A DNA stretch of 64,000 nt from DASXRA01 sp036502575 (GCA_036502575.1 DASXYL010000083.1:62001-126000), one strand, 5' to 3'; positions 52,954 through 61,520 are shown, numbered from the stretch's first letter. Notes: a model not told the origin generated them from the sequence alone. Numbers and translations: made by a program.

Positions 52954-54304
52954 GCCGCGGGCGCGCGATGCCGTCCGCCTGCATGCCTTTCAGCACAGTG
53001 CGGGCGGCGTCGAGCGTCGTGTCGATGTCCTGCTCGGTGTGCGCGCCGGAGATGTGGTTGCGCTTCAGGGCCAGCGGCAGCATCAGGTGCCCGGCCTCGG
53101 TCATCCGCCGGTGGAAGGCGACGTAGGCGTCGGTGTCGTTAGCCAGCAGGTCGCGGTAGCCGTGGACCTCGCCGGGCGTGAAGTACACGCAGAACACGCC
53201 GCCGAATCCGGCCACGGTCGCGGCCAGTCCGAGCTCGTCGACGATCGCGCGGAGCCCCGCCCGCATCCGATCGCCCAATGCGTAGGTACGGACGTAGAAG
53301 TCGGGGTTGGCGCGCAGGTAGTCGATGGTCGCGATCGCCGCGGCCGTGCCGATCGGGCCGCCGTTGAACGTCCCGGCGAGCAAGACGTCGCCGCCGTGCC
53401 CGTCGAAGCGCTCCATCAGGTCACGACGCCCGCCCAGCCCGCCGATCGGCACGCCGTTGGCCATGCCCTTGCCGAACGTCGTCAGGTCGGGCGTGACCCC
53501 GCAGATCTGCTGGTAGCCGCCGAGGGCGTGCCGAAAGCCCGTGATGACCTCGTCGAAGATCAGCAACGCGCCCTGTTCGTCGGTCACCCGGCGCAATGCG
53601 GTGACGAACTCCTGGGTCGGGACGAGCGCGCCCACGTTGTGCGGGATGGGCTCGAGCAGCACCGCGGCGATCTGGTCCGGGTACTGGGCGAACAGCGCCT
53701 CGACCGAGGCCAGGTCGTTGAACTCCGCGATCAACGTCGCGTCGATCATCTCCTCGAGGATGCCGGCCGACAGCGGGTCGCGGCCGTACGCGCGGTCCGG
53801 AGCCGAGATCACGTTGCGGGCCACCGAGTCGTGCCAGCCGTGGAAGCCGCCCTGGAACTTGATCAGGTAACGACGCTCCGTCGCGGCCCGGGCCAGGCGC
53901 ACCGCCTGGAAAGTCGCTTCCGAGCCGGTCATCGTGGAGATCGCCATGTCGGCCGACGGGACCAGCTCGACAACCCGCTCCGCGAGCTCCACTTCCAGTT
54001 CGCTGACGCCGAGGCCGACGAGGTCGAGGCCGCCGGCGAGGACGGCGCGCACCGCGTCGTTCACGATCGGTTCGTTGTGCCCGAGCAGGATTGCCCCGAA
54101 CGCGGCGTGATAGTCCAGATAGCGCCGCCCGTCCAGGTCAGTGACCCAGGCGCCGTCCGCCGCGGCGAACGCGTAGGGCGCACCGATGGACCGGGTCGCC
54201 GAGTTCACTCCACCGGGCAGGACCCGGGCCGCTGCCTCGGCGAGGGCGCGACCTCGGGACGGATCGATCGCCGACGCGTGGACGTCCTCGCGGGTCGCGG
54301 ACAT
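52943..54304 (-). CDS. Class III aminotransferase, glutamate-1-semialdehyde aminomutase-like
   Basis: A 453-residue fold-type I PLP enzyme. It begins LPGGVNSATRSIGAPYAF, has TGSEATFQAVRLARA for the PLP phosphate, IFDEVITGFRHALGG for the PLP nitrogen and Lys279 in TTFGKGMANGVPIGG. The likeness to HemL is strong, but the context among sugar-acid genes argues for a catabolic transaminase or aminomutase rather than haem synthesis. The ATG at 54304 lies just after a strong promoter and an IclR box. It converges with propeller protein 3. Confidence 0.9.
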   Translation of the reverse strand: MSATREDVHASAIDPSRGRALAEAAARVLPGGVNSATRSIGAPYAFAAADGAWVTDLDGRRYLDYHAAFGAILLGHNEPIVNDAVRAVLAGGLDLVGLGVSELEVELAERVVELVPSADMAISTMTGSEATFQAVRLARAATERRYLIKFQGGFHGWHDSVARNVISAPDRAYGRDPLSAGILEEMIDATLIAEFNDLASVEALFAQYPDQIAAVLLEPIPHNVGALVPTQEFVTALRRVTDEQGALLIFDEVITGFRHALGGYQQICGVTPDLTTFGKGMANGVPIGGLGGRRDLMERFDGHGGDVLLAGTFNGGPIGTAAAIATIDYLRANPDFYVRTYALGDRMRAGLRAIVDELGLAATVAGFGGVFCVYFTPGEVHGYRDLLANDTDAYVAFHRRMTEAGHLMLPLALKRNHISGAHTEQDIDTTLDAARTVLKGMQADGIARPRLTE

Positions 54305-54321
54305 GCTCACTCTTCTCCATA

Positions 54322-54336
54322 TGGAATGTCGTTCCA
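54322..54336. promoter_or_regulatory. Putative IclR box C (at the aminotransferase transcription start)
   Basis: TGGAATGTCGTTCCA is a near-palindrome (TGGAA...TTCCA) of the kind bound by IclR proteins. It lies a few bases downstream of the -10 of the leftward promoter, 17 bp before the aminotransferase ATG. Confidence 0.6.
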
Positions 54337-54341
54337 AATCG

Positions 54342-54370
54342 AAGATATGCTGGCCCCTGCGCACTGTCAA
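54342..54370 (-). promoter_or_regulatory. Near-consensus sigma-70 promoter of the aminotransferase gene
   Basis: On the minus strand, TTGACA (54370-54365) and TATCTT (54347-54342) are separated by exactly 17 bp. IclR box C begins 5 bp after the -10, overlapping the expected transcription start. Confidence 0.7.
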
Positions 54371-54443
54371 TCAGCTGATCCGGCCGACCCGCGCCGACGG
54401 TTCTTGACAGGACCCGCCGTCAATGACGAGGATATCCGAGACA

Positions 54444-54458
54444 TGGAAATACGTTCCG
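54444..54458. promoter_or_regulatory. Putative IclR box D (upstream of the Gfo/Idh operon)
   Basis: TGGAAATACGTTCCG matches box C at 11 of 15 positions and shares CGTTCC with all four boxes. It lies 27 bp before the ATG of the first oxidoreductase. A TTGACA at 54404-54409 upstream could be the -35 of this operon, but no good -10 is at standard spacing. Confidence 0.55.
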
Positions 54459-54485
54459 CATCGTCGCCGGAATGGTCGCGCGCTC

Positions 54486-55499
54486 ATGACTGAGGTGGGG
54501 GTCCTCGTCGTCGGTGCGGGATTCATCGCCGACTCGCACATCCGAGCCCTCACTGCGCAGCCCCGCGCAGCGTTGGCCGGCGTGGTCGACGTGGACCCGG
54601 CCCGGGCGGCCGCCTTCGGCTACGCGCACGGCAATGCCCGCCACGGCACCGATCTGGCCGAGGCCCTGACCTGGCCGGACGTCGACGCGGTCATCGTCTG
54701 CACCCCCAACGACACGCACGTGGCGATCGCCCTCGACGTGGCCGCCGCCGGCAAGCACTTGCTCGTCGAGAAGCCGCTCGCGACATCGGTGGCCGGGGCC
54801 CGCCGGGTGGTGGACGCGTTCGCCGCGGCCGGCCGGGTGGTCGCCGCGGCGCACACGCACCGCAGGTACGACTACGGCATCGCCGTCCGGTCGGTGATCG
54901 AATCCGGCGCGATCGGCACCCCGGTCGCAGCTCGGTTGTCCATCCTGGGCGGCTGGATCTGGCCCGACTGGCGGGCCTGGGTGCTCGATCCGGAGCGCTC
55001 CGGCGGGCACTCGCTGCACAACGGCGTGCACCTGCTGGACCTGGTCACCTGGTGGCTCGGCGACGAGCCCCGCCGCGTGTACGCCCGCGGCCGGAGGCAA
55101 ACCGCAGGCGAGCTGCGCATCTACGACTACCTCGAAATGACCGTCGAATATGCCCGCGGCGGCACCGCGGTGTGCGAGATGAGCCGCGCCCATCGTCCGG
55201 GATCCTTCGGCTACCGCGACGTGCTCGTGGCCGGCACGGACGGCGTGATCGAGCAGGGGTGGGACGCCGAGTCGTCGCTGCTGTTCACCGAGGGCGGCCT
55301 GGCGCAGGTGCCTGCATCCGGGGGCGATGCCTTCGCCCGGCAACTCGCCGCCTGGCTCGACTCCTTCGGCGGCGGCGACCCGGTGATGAGCCCGGACGAC
55401 GCCGTGCTCGCGGTCGCCCTGGGCCTGGCGTCCGAGCTGTCCATCGAGCGGGGCGAACCGGTCGAGCTGGCCGAGACGCTCGAGGCGATCCGCGCATGA
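54486..55499 (+). CDS. Gfo/Idh/MocA family oxidoreductase 1
   Basis: A 337-residue NAD(P)-dependent sugar oxidoreductase. The Rossmann start is VGVLVVGAGFIADSHIRAL, followed by VIVCTPNDTHVAIALDVAAAGKHLLVEKPLA with the conserved EKP lysine. The C-terminal domain contains GGHSLHNGVHLLDLVTWWLG. It probably oxidises a hydroxyl of the locus substrate or epimerises it. The ATG at 54486 is at the Rossmann fold; an upstream ATG adds 21 atypical residues. First of six overlapping or closely spaced plus-strand genes. Confidence 0.92.
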   Translation: MTEVGVLVVGAGFIADSHIRALTAQPRAALAGVVDVDPARAAAFGYAHGNARHGTDLAEALTWPDVDAVIVCTPNDTHVAIALDVAAAGKHLLVEKPLATSVAGARRVVDAFAAAGRVVAAAHTHRRYDYGIAVRSVIESGAIGTPVAARLSILGGWIWPDWRAWVLDPERSGGHSLHNGVHLLDLVTWWLGDEPRRVYARGRRQTAGELRIYDYLEMTVEYARGGTAVCEMSRAHRPGSFGYRDVLVAGTDGVIEQGWDAESSLLFTEGGLAQVPASGGDAFARQLAAWLDSFGGGDPVMSPDDAVLAVALGLASELSIERGEPVELAETLEAIRA

Positions 55500-56515
55500 T
55501 CGGCGTGCTGCTGGCCGGGTTCGCCGGCATCGGCGACCAGGACCACCAGAGTGCGATGTACCTCCCGGCGTGGCGGGCGCAGGCCGGCGCGCGCATCGTC
55601 GCCGTGGTGCCGAGCGAGGCCGGCGACCTCGCGACCGCGCAGAAGGTGGCCGCCGAGCTGGCCGTGCCGTGCCGTGACCGCCTCGACGTCGCGCTGGCCG
55701 ACGACAGCGTCGACCTCGTCAGCGTCGCGGTACCGCTGCCCCAGCGGGTCGACGTCGTGACCGCCGCCCTGCGGGCCGGCAAGCACGTCCTCGCCGACAA
55801 GCCCCTGGCCGCCACTCTCGACGAGGTCGAGGCGATCGCCAACGTCCTGGCCGCTCACCCGCGGGTGCTGGTGCCGGCGCTTCCGCACCGCTTGGCCGGT
55901 CCGGTGTTGTCGGCGCGCGCGGCGCTGGCGGCCGGTCGGGTCGGCCTGCCCTGGAACGTCCAGGCCGACTTCCTCGTGGCGGGTGGCTCACTCGCGCCGA
56001 CCGGCGAGTTGCTCAACCTGGCTGTACATCCGGTCGACGTGCTGCACGCCCTGCTCGGCCTGGACGCGCGGCGGGTTCACGTCCGGCGCGGCAATTACTG
56101 GCACGCCGCGCCCGGCGCCGAGGATTTCGTCGTGCTGCTGATCGACTACGACAACGGCGTGACCGGCACCATCGTGACCGGGCGCACCGGCGAGCTGGAC
56201 GACGTCGCGCCGAGCAGCCTGATCCGGCACCGGTACCGGATCAGTGGCTCGCACGGTGTGCTGGACGTCGACGCCGGCCAGCCCGCGCTGAGCGTGCGTA
56301 CCGCTTCGGCCGCCTCGTCGCCATGGGTCGGCCCGGGTCCGGTCGCCACCCTGGTGGACGCGACCTGCCGGGCGGTGACGTCCGGTGCCAAGCCGCCCGT
56401 CGGCCTGGACGATGCCCGCCATGTCCATCGGGTGCTCGATGCCGCCTACCGGTCGCTGGCATCCGGGCGGCCGGAGAACGTCACGACCGGGGAGGCCACC
56501 GATGCGGCTGGTTAG
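55496..56515 (+). CDS. Gfo/Idh/MocA family oxidoreductase 2
   Basis: A 339-residue homologue, clearly different from its neighbour. It starts MIGVLLAGFAGIGDQDHQSAMYLPAW and has VSVAVPLPQRVDVVTAALRAGKHVLADKPLAA with the conserved lysine, then GELLNLAVHPVDVLHALLGL. The ATG overlaps the preceding stop (ATGA), so the two oxidoreductases are co-translated and may act in sequence or as an oxidation-reduction pair. The substrate is not known. Confidence 0.9.
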   Translation: MIGVLLAGFAGIGDQDHQSAMYLPAWRAQAGARIVAVVPSEAGDLATAQKVAAELAVPCRDRLDVALADDSVDLVSVAVPLPQRVDVVTAALRAGKHVLADKPLAATLDEVEAIANVLAAHPRVLVPALPHRLAGPVLSARAALAAGRVGLPWNVQADFLVAGGSLAPTGELLNLAVHPVDVLHALLGLDARRVHVRRGNYWHAAPGAEDFVVLLIDYDNGVTGTIVTGRTGELDDVAPSSLIRHRYRISGSHGVLDVDAGQPALSVRTASAASSPWVGPGPVATLVDATCRAVTSGAKPPVGLDDARHVHRVLDAAYRSLASGRPENVTTGEATDAAG

Positions 56516-57362
56516 CTACGACAGGGACGGATCGCTGCGGCACGGGCGCCTGGACGGGGCGGACGTGCACGAACTGGGCGACGGCGACCTGCTCGCGCTG
56601 CTGCAGGACGTCTTCCCGCTGCATCTCGCCGACCTGCCACCCGTCCGGGCGCGCTACGGCGTGGACGAGATCAGCCTGCGCGCCCCGCTGACCCGTCCGG
56701 GCAAGCTGCTGGCCGCCGCCGCCAACTACCAGGCCCACGTGACCGAGACCGGCGGGGCGCCGCTCGACAAGTCGGCCCTGTCGCCCCGGCTGTTCCTCAA
56801 ACCGTCGACCTCCGTCACCGGCCCCGGTGCGGCGATCGAGTTGCCCGAGCTGAGCAAGCAGATCGACTGGGAGGCCGAGCTCGGCGTGGTGATCGGCCGT
56901 CCGGTCAAGGACGTCGCGGTCGCCGACGCCCTGGACGCCGTGGCCGGCTACCTGTGCGCCAACGACATCTCAGCCCGGTCGGTGGACTACGGCATCGTCC
57001 GCGACACGGACGACAAGGCGGTGTGGTTCTTCGACTGGCTGGCCGGCAAGTGGTTCGACGGGTTCGCCCCAATGGGCCCCTACCTGGTGACCGCGGACGA
57101 GGTGCCCGATCCGCAGGACCTCGCGGTGCGCTTCGAACGCAACGGGGTCTTGCGCCAGAGCGGGTCCACCCGGGAGATGATCTTCTCGGTCGCCGAGCTG
57201 GTCGCGCACGCCTCGCGCCTGATGACGCTCGAGCCCGGCGACATAATCCTCACCGGAACACCGGCCGGCGTCGGAGCTGCGACCGGCGACTATCTCAGCG
57301 CCGGGGATCGGATGGCCGTGACCATCGGCGATCTGGGCACGCTGGATAACGAGCTGCGGTGA
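56502..57362 (+). CDS. Fumarylacetoacetate hydrolase (FAH) family protein
   Basis: A 286-residue FAH-family enzyme. The metal-binding set is visible as DWEAELGVVIG (Glu-x-Glu) and YLCANDISAR (Asp), with RLFLKPSTSVTGPG before it and IILTGTPAGVG after it. Members hydrolyse or dehydrate 2,4-diketo or 2-keto-3-deoxy sugar acids, for example the last step of the L-fuconate pathway. This fits downstream of the enolase-superfamily dehydratase. The ATG at 56502 lies 14 bp inside the preceding gene. Confidence 0.92.
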   Translation: MRLVSYDRDGSLRHGRLDGADVHELGDGDLLALLQDVFPLHLADLPPVRARYGVDEISLRAPLTRPGKLLAAAANYQAHVTETGGAPLDKSALSPRLFLKPSTSVTGPGAAIELPELSKQIDWEAELGVVIGRPVKDVAVADALDAVAGYLCANDISARSVDYGIVRDTDDKAVWFFDWLAGKWFDGFAPMGPYLVTADEVPDPQDLAVRFERNGVLRQSGSTREMIFSVAELVAHASRLMTLEPGDIILTGTPAGVGAATGDYLSAGDRMAVTIGDLGTLDNELR

Positions 57363-58300
57363 GCAAGAATGTCGTTGTCAACCGCTCCAGTAGGAGGCAC
57401 GAGACCGTGGCCGCATCCGCACCCGCACGCCGCAGCAAGTCGGCACCGATCGAGGAGATGCGCCCGGCCTCGGCGAACTACCACGCGCACGCGCTGGTCC
57501 GCGGACTCGCCCTGCTCGAGCAGATGGCGACGCAGTCCCATCCGCTGACCCTCAACGACTTCGCCGACGGCACGGCGCTGCCCAAGAGCACCCTGGTCCG
57601 GCTGCTGAGCGTGCTCTGCGAGCTGGAGTACGCCGTGCGGGTGGACGATCGGCCGTCCTACCGCCTCGGGCACAAGGTGCAGCGGCTCGCGACCGCCTAC
57701 GTGTCCTCGCTCGACCTGTCGGTGGTCGCCGACGCCTACCTCGCCCCGGTGGCCGAAAGCACCGGCCAGACGGCCAACCTCGGCGTGCTCGACGGCCGGC
57801 AGGTCCTGCACATCTGCGTCAACGAGCCGAACCGGCCGCTGCGGTTCACCGCGGCGCCCGGCACGCGCGACCACTGCTACTGCACCGGCCTGGGCAAGAT
57901 GCTGCTCGCGCACGTCCCGGTCGACCTGTTGCCGGCGTGCGTCCCGCCCGAACCGTTCCCGGCCTTCACCGAGCAGACGATCACCTCGCTGGACGAGCTG
58001 ACCCGCGAGCTGCGCCGCACCCTGCGCCGGGGCTACGCCGTCGACGACAACGAGCGCAGTGCCGGGCTGCGCTGCGTGGCCGTCCCGGTCGAGATCGACG
58101 GCGAGTGCCTGGCCGCGATCAGCGTCTCCGGGCCGTCGGCGGAGTTCACCGCGTCCCAGCAGAACTCGTTCGTGGCGTCGCTGCAAGAGGTGTCGGCGCA
58201 GCTCGCGGTCGATCCCGACTTCAACGCCGCGCTGCGCATCGTGCACCGGTCGCTGCGCGCCGCCGGCGTCGCGCAAGACGAGGCGGCCGGAACGTGGTGA
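57359..58300 (+). CDS. IclR-family transcriptional regulator of the locus
   Basis: A 313-residue IclR protein. A charged N-terminal tail of about 40 residues precedes the winged helix (HALVRGLALLEQMA, LTLNDFADGTALPKSTLVRLLSVLCELEYAV). The effector domain shows LGVLDGRQVLHICV, HCYCTGLGKMLLAH, RRGYAVDDNERSAGLRCVAVPV and the closing SVSGPSAEFT. The GTG overlaps the FAH stop (GTGA), so the regulator is made with the enzymes. Its effector is probably a pathway sugar acid. Four similar boxes in the two divergent regions are its likely operators. Confidence 0.93.
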   Translation: MSKNVVVNRSSRRHETVAASAPARRSKSAPIEEMRPASANYHAHALVRGLALLEQMATQSHPLTLNDFADGTALPKSTLVRLLSVLCELEYAVRVDDRPSYRLGHKVQRLATAYVSSLDLSVVADAYLAPVAESTGQTANLGVLDGRQVLHICVNEPNRPLRFTAAPGTRDHCYCTGLGKMLLAHVPVDLLPACVPPEPFPAFTEQTITSLDELTRELRRTLRRGYAVDDNERSAGLRCVAVPVEIDGECLAAISVSGPSAEFTASQQNSFVASLQEVSAQLAVDPDFNAALRIVHRSLRAAGVAQDEAAGTW

Positions 58301-58322
58301 GCCGCGGCGGGCCGCCCGCGTC

Positions 58323-59924
58323 GTGAGTCTGCTGCTCACCGGTGGCCTGCTGGTCGACGGAACCGGACAGGCACCGTGGCGCGCAGACGTGCTGGTCCGC
58401 GACGGCCGCATCGCGCGCATCGTCGAGGCCGGCGTCCACTCCGGCGCCGCGTTGAGTGACGGGGTCGAGGTCCGGGACGTGTCGGGCTCGATCGTGTGCC
58501 CCGGCTTCGTCGACATCCACACCCACTCCGACCTCACCGTGCTCGCCGGGCCGGCGGCGCGCAGCAAGGTGCACCAGGGCGTGACGACCGAGGTGGTCGG
58601 CAACTGCGGGCTGGGCGTCGCCCCGCTGCCGGCCGGCGCCGACGTCGCGGGGATCCGCCGGGCCGTGAGCTACCTCGACCTGGATCCGGCGCTGCGGTGG
58701 AACTGGCCGGACACCGCCGGCTACCTGGACGCGGTCACGGCCGAGCGGCCGTCGCTCAACGTCGCGACGCTCACCGGTCACCTGCCGTTGCGGGCCGGCG
58801 TGGTGGGCTTCGCCGACCGCGCCGCGACTACAGCCGAGCTGCACACCATGCAAGACCTGCTGGCGGCGTCGTTCGAACAGGGATCGGTCGGGTTGTCCAC
58901 CGGGCTGGCCTACGCCCCGCTCTGCTACGCCGCCGAGGACGAGCTCGAGGAGCTCGCCCGGGTGGTCGCCGAGCACGACCGCTTCTTCGCCTGGCACGTG
59001 CGTGACTACGCCGACGACCTCGTGCCGTCGGTGCAGCAGGCCCTGCGCGTCGGTGAGCGGGCCGGCTGCCGGGTGCAGATCTCGCACCTCGTCGTGGTGG
59101 GCCGGCGCAACTGGGGATCGGTCCGCCGCGCGCTGGATCTGGTTGACGCGGCCCGGGATCGGGGGCTGCCGGTCGGCGTCGACATCTACCCGTACCTGTT
59201 CGGCAACGCGCCGCTGTCCCAAATGTTGCCACCCTGGGCGCAGGAGGGCGGCGCCGAGGCAATGGCCGTGCGGCTGCGCACCGACGACGCGCGTACCCGG
59301 ATCCGTACCGAGTGGCAGAACCGTCCGCTGGGTTGGGACGAGGTGACGATCAGCCGCGTCCCCGAGGACTCGCCGGCCACCGCCCTGGTCGGCCGTACCG
59401 TCGGGTCCGCCGCCTCGGCGGACCCGGACGGGTTCGTGCTCGACCTGCTCGCCGAGCTGGGCTCGTCCGTGCTGATGATCGCCGGCGGTCGCAGCGAGGA
59501 CGACCTGCGCACCGTGCTGGATCATCCGGCCACCGTCGTCGCCTCGGACGGGCTGTGCCTCGACCCGGACGGCATCACCGGGGCCGGCGCGCCGCATCCG
59601 CGCTCCTACGGGTGCTTCCCGCGCTTCCTGGCCCGCTACGCCGAGCGATCCGGATCCGGGCTGGCCCGCGCCGTCGCCCAGTGCACCGCGGCGCCGGCGC
59701 TGATCGCCGGGCTGGCCGACCGCGGGGTGCTGCGCGAGCAGGCGCCGGCCGACCTCGTCGTCTACTCGCCCGACCGGCTGGCCGACCGGGCCACGTTCGA
59801 GCAGCCGCAGCAGTACCCGGACGGGATCGAGTTGGTGCTGGTCGGCGGCGAACCGGTCATCGACGCCGGCCGGCACACCGGGCGCGGCCCCGGGTCGGTG
59901 CTGCGCGGAAGGAAAGCCACGTGA
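58323..59924 (+). CDS. N-acyl-D-amino-acid deacylase-like amidohydrolase
   Basis: A 533-residue metal-dependent amidohydrolase of the D-aminoacylase type. Metal ligands are in PGFVDIHTHSD (His66, His68), the bridging-residue segment is GVTTEVVGNCGLGVAPL, and ISHL and a late ASDG contribute the remaining ligands. C-terminal features are PADLVVYSPDRLADRATFEQPQQYPDGIELVLVGG. In this setting it may remove an N-acyl group from an amino-acid-like or amino-sugar-acid intermediate. GTG start 22 bp after the IclR stop; the final gene overlaps its stop. Confidence 0.9.
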   Translation: MSLLLTGGLLVDGTGQAPWRADVLVRDGRIARIVEAGVHSGAALSDGVEVRDVSGSIVCPGFVDIHTHSDLTVLAGPAARSKVHQGVTTEVVGNCGLGVAPLPAGADVAGIRRAVSYLDLDPALRWNWPDTAGYLDAVTAERPSLNVATLTGHLPLRAGVVGFADRAATTAELHTMQDLLAASFEQGSVGLSTGLAYAPLCYAAEDELEELARVVAEHDRFFAWHVRDYADDLVPSVQQALRVGERAGCRVQISHLVVVGRRNWGSVRRALDLVDAARDRGLPVGVDIYPYLFGNAPLSQMLPPWAQEGGAEAMAVRLRTDDARTRIRTEWQNRPLGWDEVTISRVPEDSPATALVGRTVGSAASADPDGFVLDLLAELGSSVLMIAGGRSEDDLRTVLDHPATVVASDGLCLDPDGITGAGAPHPRSYGCFPRFLARYAERSGSGLARAVAQCTAAPALIAGLADRGVLREQAPADLVVYSPDRLADRATFEQPQQYPDGIELVLVGGEPVIDAGRHTGRGPGSVLRGRKAT

Positions 59925-60748
59925 TCGATGTCCACACGCACTGCCACCTCCCGCAGCACTGGGGCCCGGAATGGCACGACCACTGGCAGCCGGTCTACGG
60001 CCACGACTACCCCAGCCGCACCCCGGCGGAGTACGACGCGGCGATGCGCGGGGTCGACCTCGCGTTCGTGTTCGGCCTGCGGGCCACCGCGGCCGGCATC
60101 GACACGCCGAACGAGTACGTCGAGTGGTTCTGCGCCGAGACGTCGACCAACACGATCGGCTTCATGGCCCTGGACCTCTGTGACGACGACGTCCTGGATC
60201 AGTTGCGCGACGGCGTCGAGCGCGGGCTGCGCGGCATCAAGCTCTACCCGGTGCTGGCGCTGTTCGACCCGACCGACGAACGCCACGACTCGTTCTACCG
60301 CGCCGCCGCCGACGCCGGGCTGATCGTCTTGTGGCACATGGGTGCCACGCCCAGCCCGGCCGGGAAGCTGTCGGTGTCCAACCCGCTCGTCGTGGACGAG
60401 GTGGCCCGCCGGCACCCGGACCTGACCCAGATCATCGCCCACCTCGGCCACCCGTGGCAGCGCGAGACGATCGTGACCCTGCGCAAGAACCGGCGGGTGT
60501 TCGCCGACGTCTCGGCGTCCTGGGCTCGCCCGCTGGACGGCTACCTGGCGCTGGCCCGCGCGCAGGAGTGGCACGTCGTCGACAAGCTGCTGTTCGGTTC
60601 GGACTTCCCGCTCTGGACCCCGGCCGACGCCGCCCGCAGCCTGCGCGAACTCGCCGCGACCGGGCGGGACGGCCTGCCGCCGATCGAACCGGCGACGCTC
60701 GAGTGGCTGCTCGACGGCGACCCGCGCCAGGCGCTCGGCGTCGCCTGA
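59921..60748 (+). CDS. Amidohydrolase-2 family metal-dependent hydrolase
   Basis: A 275-residue TIM-barrel hydrolase. It starts at a GTG giving IDVHTHCHLP (His5, His7), then GIKLYPVLALFDP, VLWHMGATP (third His), IIAHLGHPW and LLFGSDFPLW (Asp). This family includes sugar lactonases such as L-fuconolactone hydrolase as well as decarboxylases. A lactonase after a Gfo/Idh oxidation would make sense here, but that is inference. The GTG overlaps the preceding stop; it is the last gene of the operon and converges on the ArsR gene 9 bp away. Confidence 0.88.
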   Translation: MIDVHTHCHLPQHWGPEWHDHWQPVYGHDYPSRTPAEYDAAMRGVDLAFVFGLRATAAGIDTPNEYVEWFCAETSTNTIGFMALDLCDDDVLDQLRDGVERGLRGIKLYPVLALFDPTDERHDSFYRAAADAGLIVLWHMGATPSPAGKLSVSNPLVVDEVARRHPDLTQIIAHLGHPWQRETIVTLRKNRRVFADVSASWARPLDGYLALARAQEWHVVDKLLFGSDFPLWTPADAARSLRELAATGRDGLPPIEPATLEWLLDGDPRQALGVA

Positions 60749-60757
60749 CCCAGCCGT

Positions 60758-61087
60758 TCACTGGTTGAGGTGGGCCTTCAACGCGTCGAGCGGGCTGTCC
60801 CAGTCGCGGGCCAGCGCGGCCAGGAACTGCTGGGCGATCTGCATCGGGGCTGACTGCAGCCGGTAGCGCACCCGGCGCCGCTCGCCCGGTTCGGCGGTCA
60901 CCAGACCGGCGTCGGTCAGCAGGGCCAGGTGCTTGGCGATCGCCTGCCGGGTGATGGGCAGCCGAGCGGCCAGGTCCGTCGCCGTGGCCGGACCGCCCGA
61001 GGCCAGCGCGGCCAGGATGGTGCGACGGCTGGGATCGGCCAGAGCGGTGAAGACCTGCTCGGCGATCGCCTCGATGTCAGGCGGCAT
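60758..61087 (-). CDS. ArsR-family transcriptional regulator
   Basis: A 109-residue winged-helix repressor: VFTALADPSRRTILAALASGGPATATDLAARLPITRQAIAKHLALLTDAGLV covers the DNA-binding core, followed by the beta-wing RRRVRYRLQ. There is no metal-binding cysteine pair, so it is of the non-metal ArsR type that is usually encoded beside an SRPBCC protein. Its ATG lies 11 bp inside the upstream SRPBCC gene, indicating coupling. Confidence 0.92.
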   Translation of the reverse strand: MPPDIEAIAEQVFTALADPSRRTILAALASGGPATATDLAARLPITRQAIAKHLALLTDAGLVTAEPGERRRVRYRLQSAPMQIAQQFLAALARDWDSPLDALKAHLNQ

Positions 61088-61508
61088 CGAGGTAGTCGAT
61101 CAGTTCGCCCAGCTCTCTCGTCCAACCTTCGCTGTGGTCGTCGTACACCTTGCGGTAGGCGTCGTCGGGCAGTTCGGCGAATCCGGTCTCGACCACTCTG
61201 AGCCGAGTGCCGGCACCGACGGCCTCGAGCGTGAACTCGACATAGGTCCGACGCGGATCGCCCTCGGGCAGCCCGTAGACCTGCCAGCTGTACGCGAACG
61301 TTGTGGGCTCGTCCACTCGTTCCACGCGTAGGTCGACCGTGTCGCCGTCGACCCACTTCAGCTGAGCCGATCCGCCCGGACGCAGGTCGATCGTCGCCTC
61401 GTGGCCGAACCAGGAGGCCAGCCCCTCGGCCGTGGTCAGCGCTGCCCACACCTTTCCGGGCGGGTGCGCGACCTCCATGGTCCGCTCGATGCGATCGGGA
61501 AAACTCAT
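61077..61508 (-). CDS. SRPBCC (AHSA1-like) domain protein
   Basis: A 143-residue START-like hydrophobic-pocket protein: FPDRIERTMEVAHPPGKVWAALTTAEGLASWFG opens the fold and YDDHSEGWTRELGELIDYLDAA is the C-terminal helix. Such proteins bind small hydrophobic ligands and are often paired with ArsR regulators, perhaps as co-sensors. The ATG at 61508 follows GGAGG at 6 nt. Three half-sites of a probable ArsR operator lie just upstream. Confidence 0.9.
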   Translation of the reverse strand: MSFPDRIERTMEVAHPPGKVWAALTTAEGLASWFGHEATIDLRPGGSAQLKWVDGDTVDLRVERVDEPTTFAYSWQVYGLPEGDPRRTYVEFTLEAVGAGTRLRVVETGFAELPDDAYRKVYDDHSEGWTRELGELIDYLDAA

Positions 61509-61520
61509 CACAGCCTCCAA

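Noticed and set aside
52943..54304. Calling the class III aminotransferase HemL for tetrapyrrole synthesis
   Set aside because: It is HemL-like, but there are no other hem genes, and it has its own promoter with an IclR box inside a catabolic locus.
54404..54409. A complete promoter for the Gfo/Idh operon
   Set aside because: TTGACA is present, but no TAnnnT element lies 16-18 bp downstream, so only the -35-like hexamer is noted.
42090..60748. Reading the locus as ordinary sialic acid catabolism
   Set aside because: No N-acetylneuraminate lyase, ManNAc kinase or epimerase, or NagA/NagB genes are visible, and the propeller proteins lack a recognisable FRIP motif. The enzymes present fit sugar-acid dehydration better.
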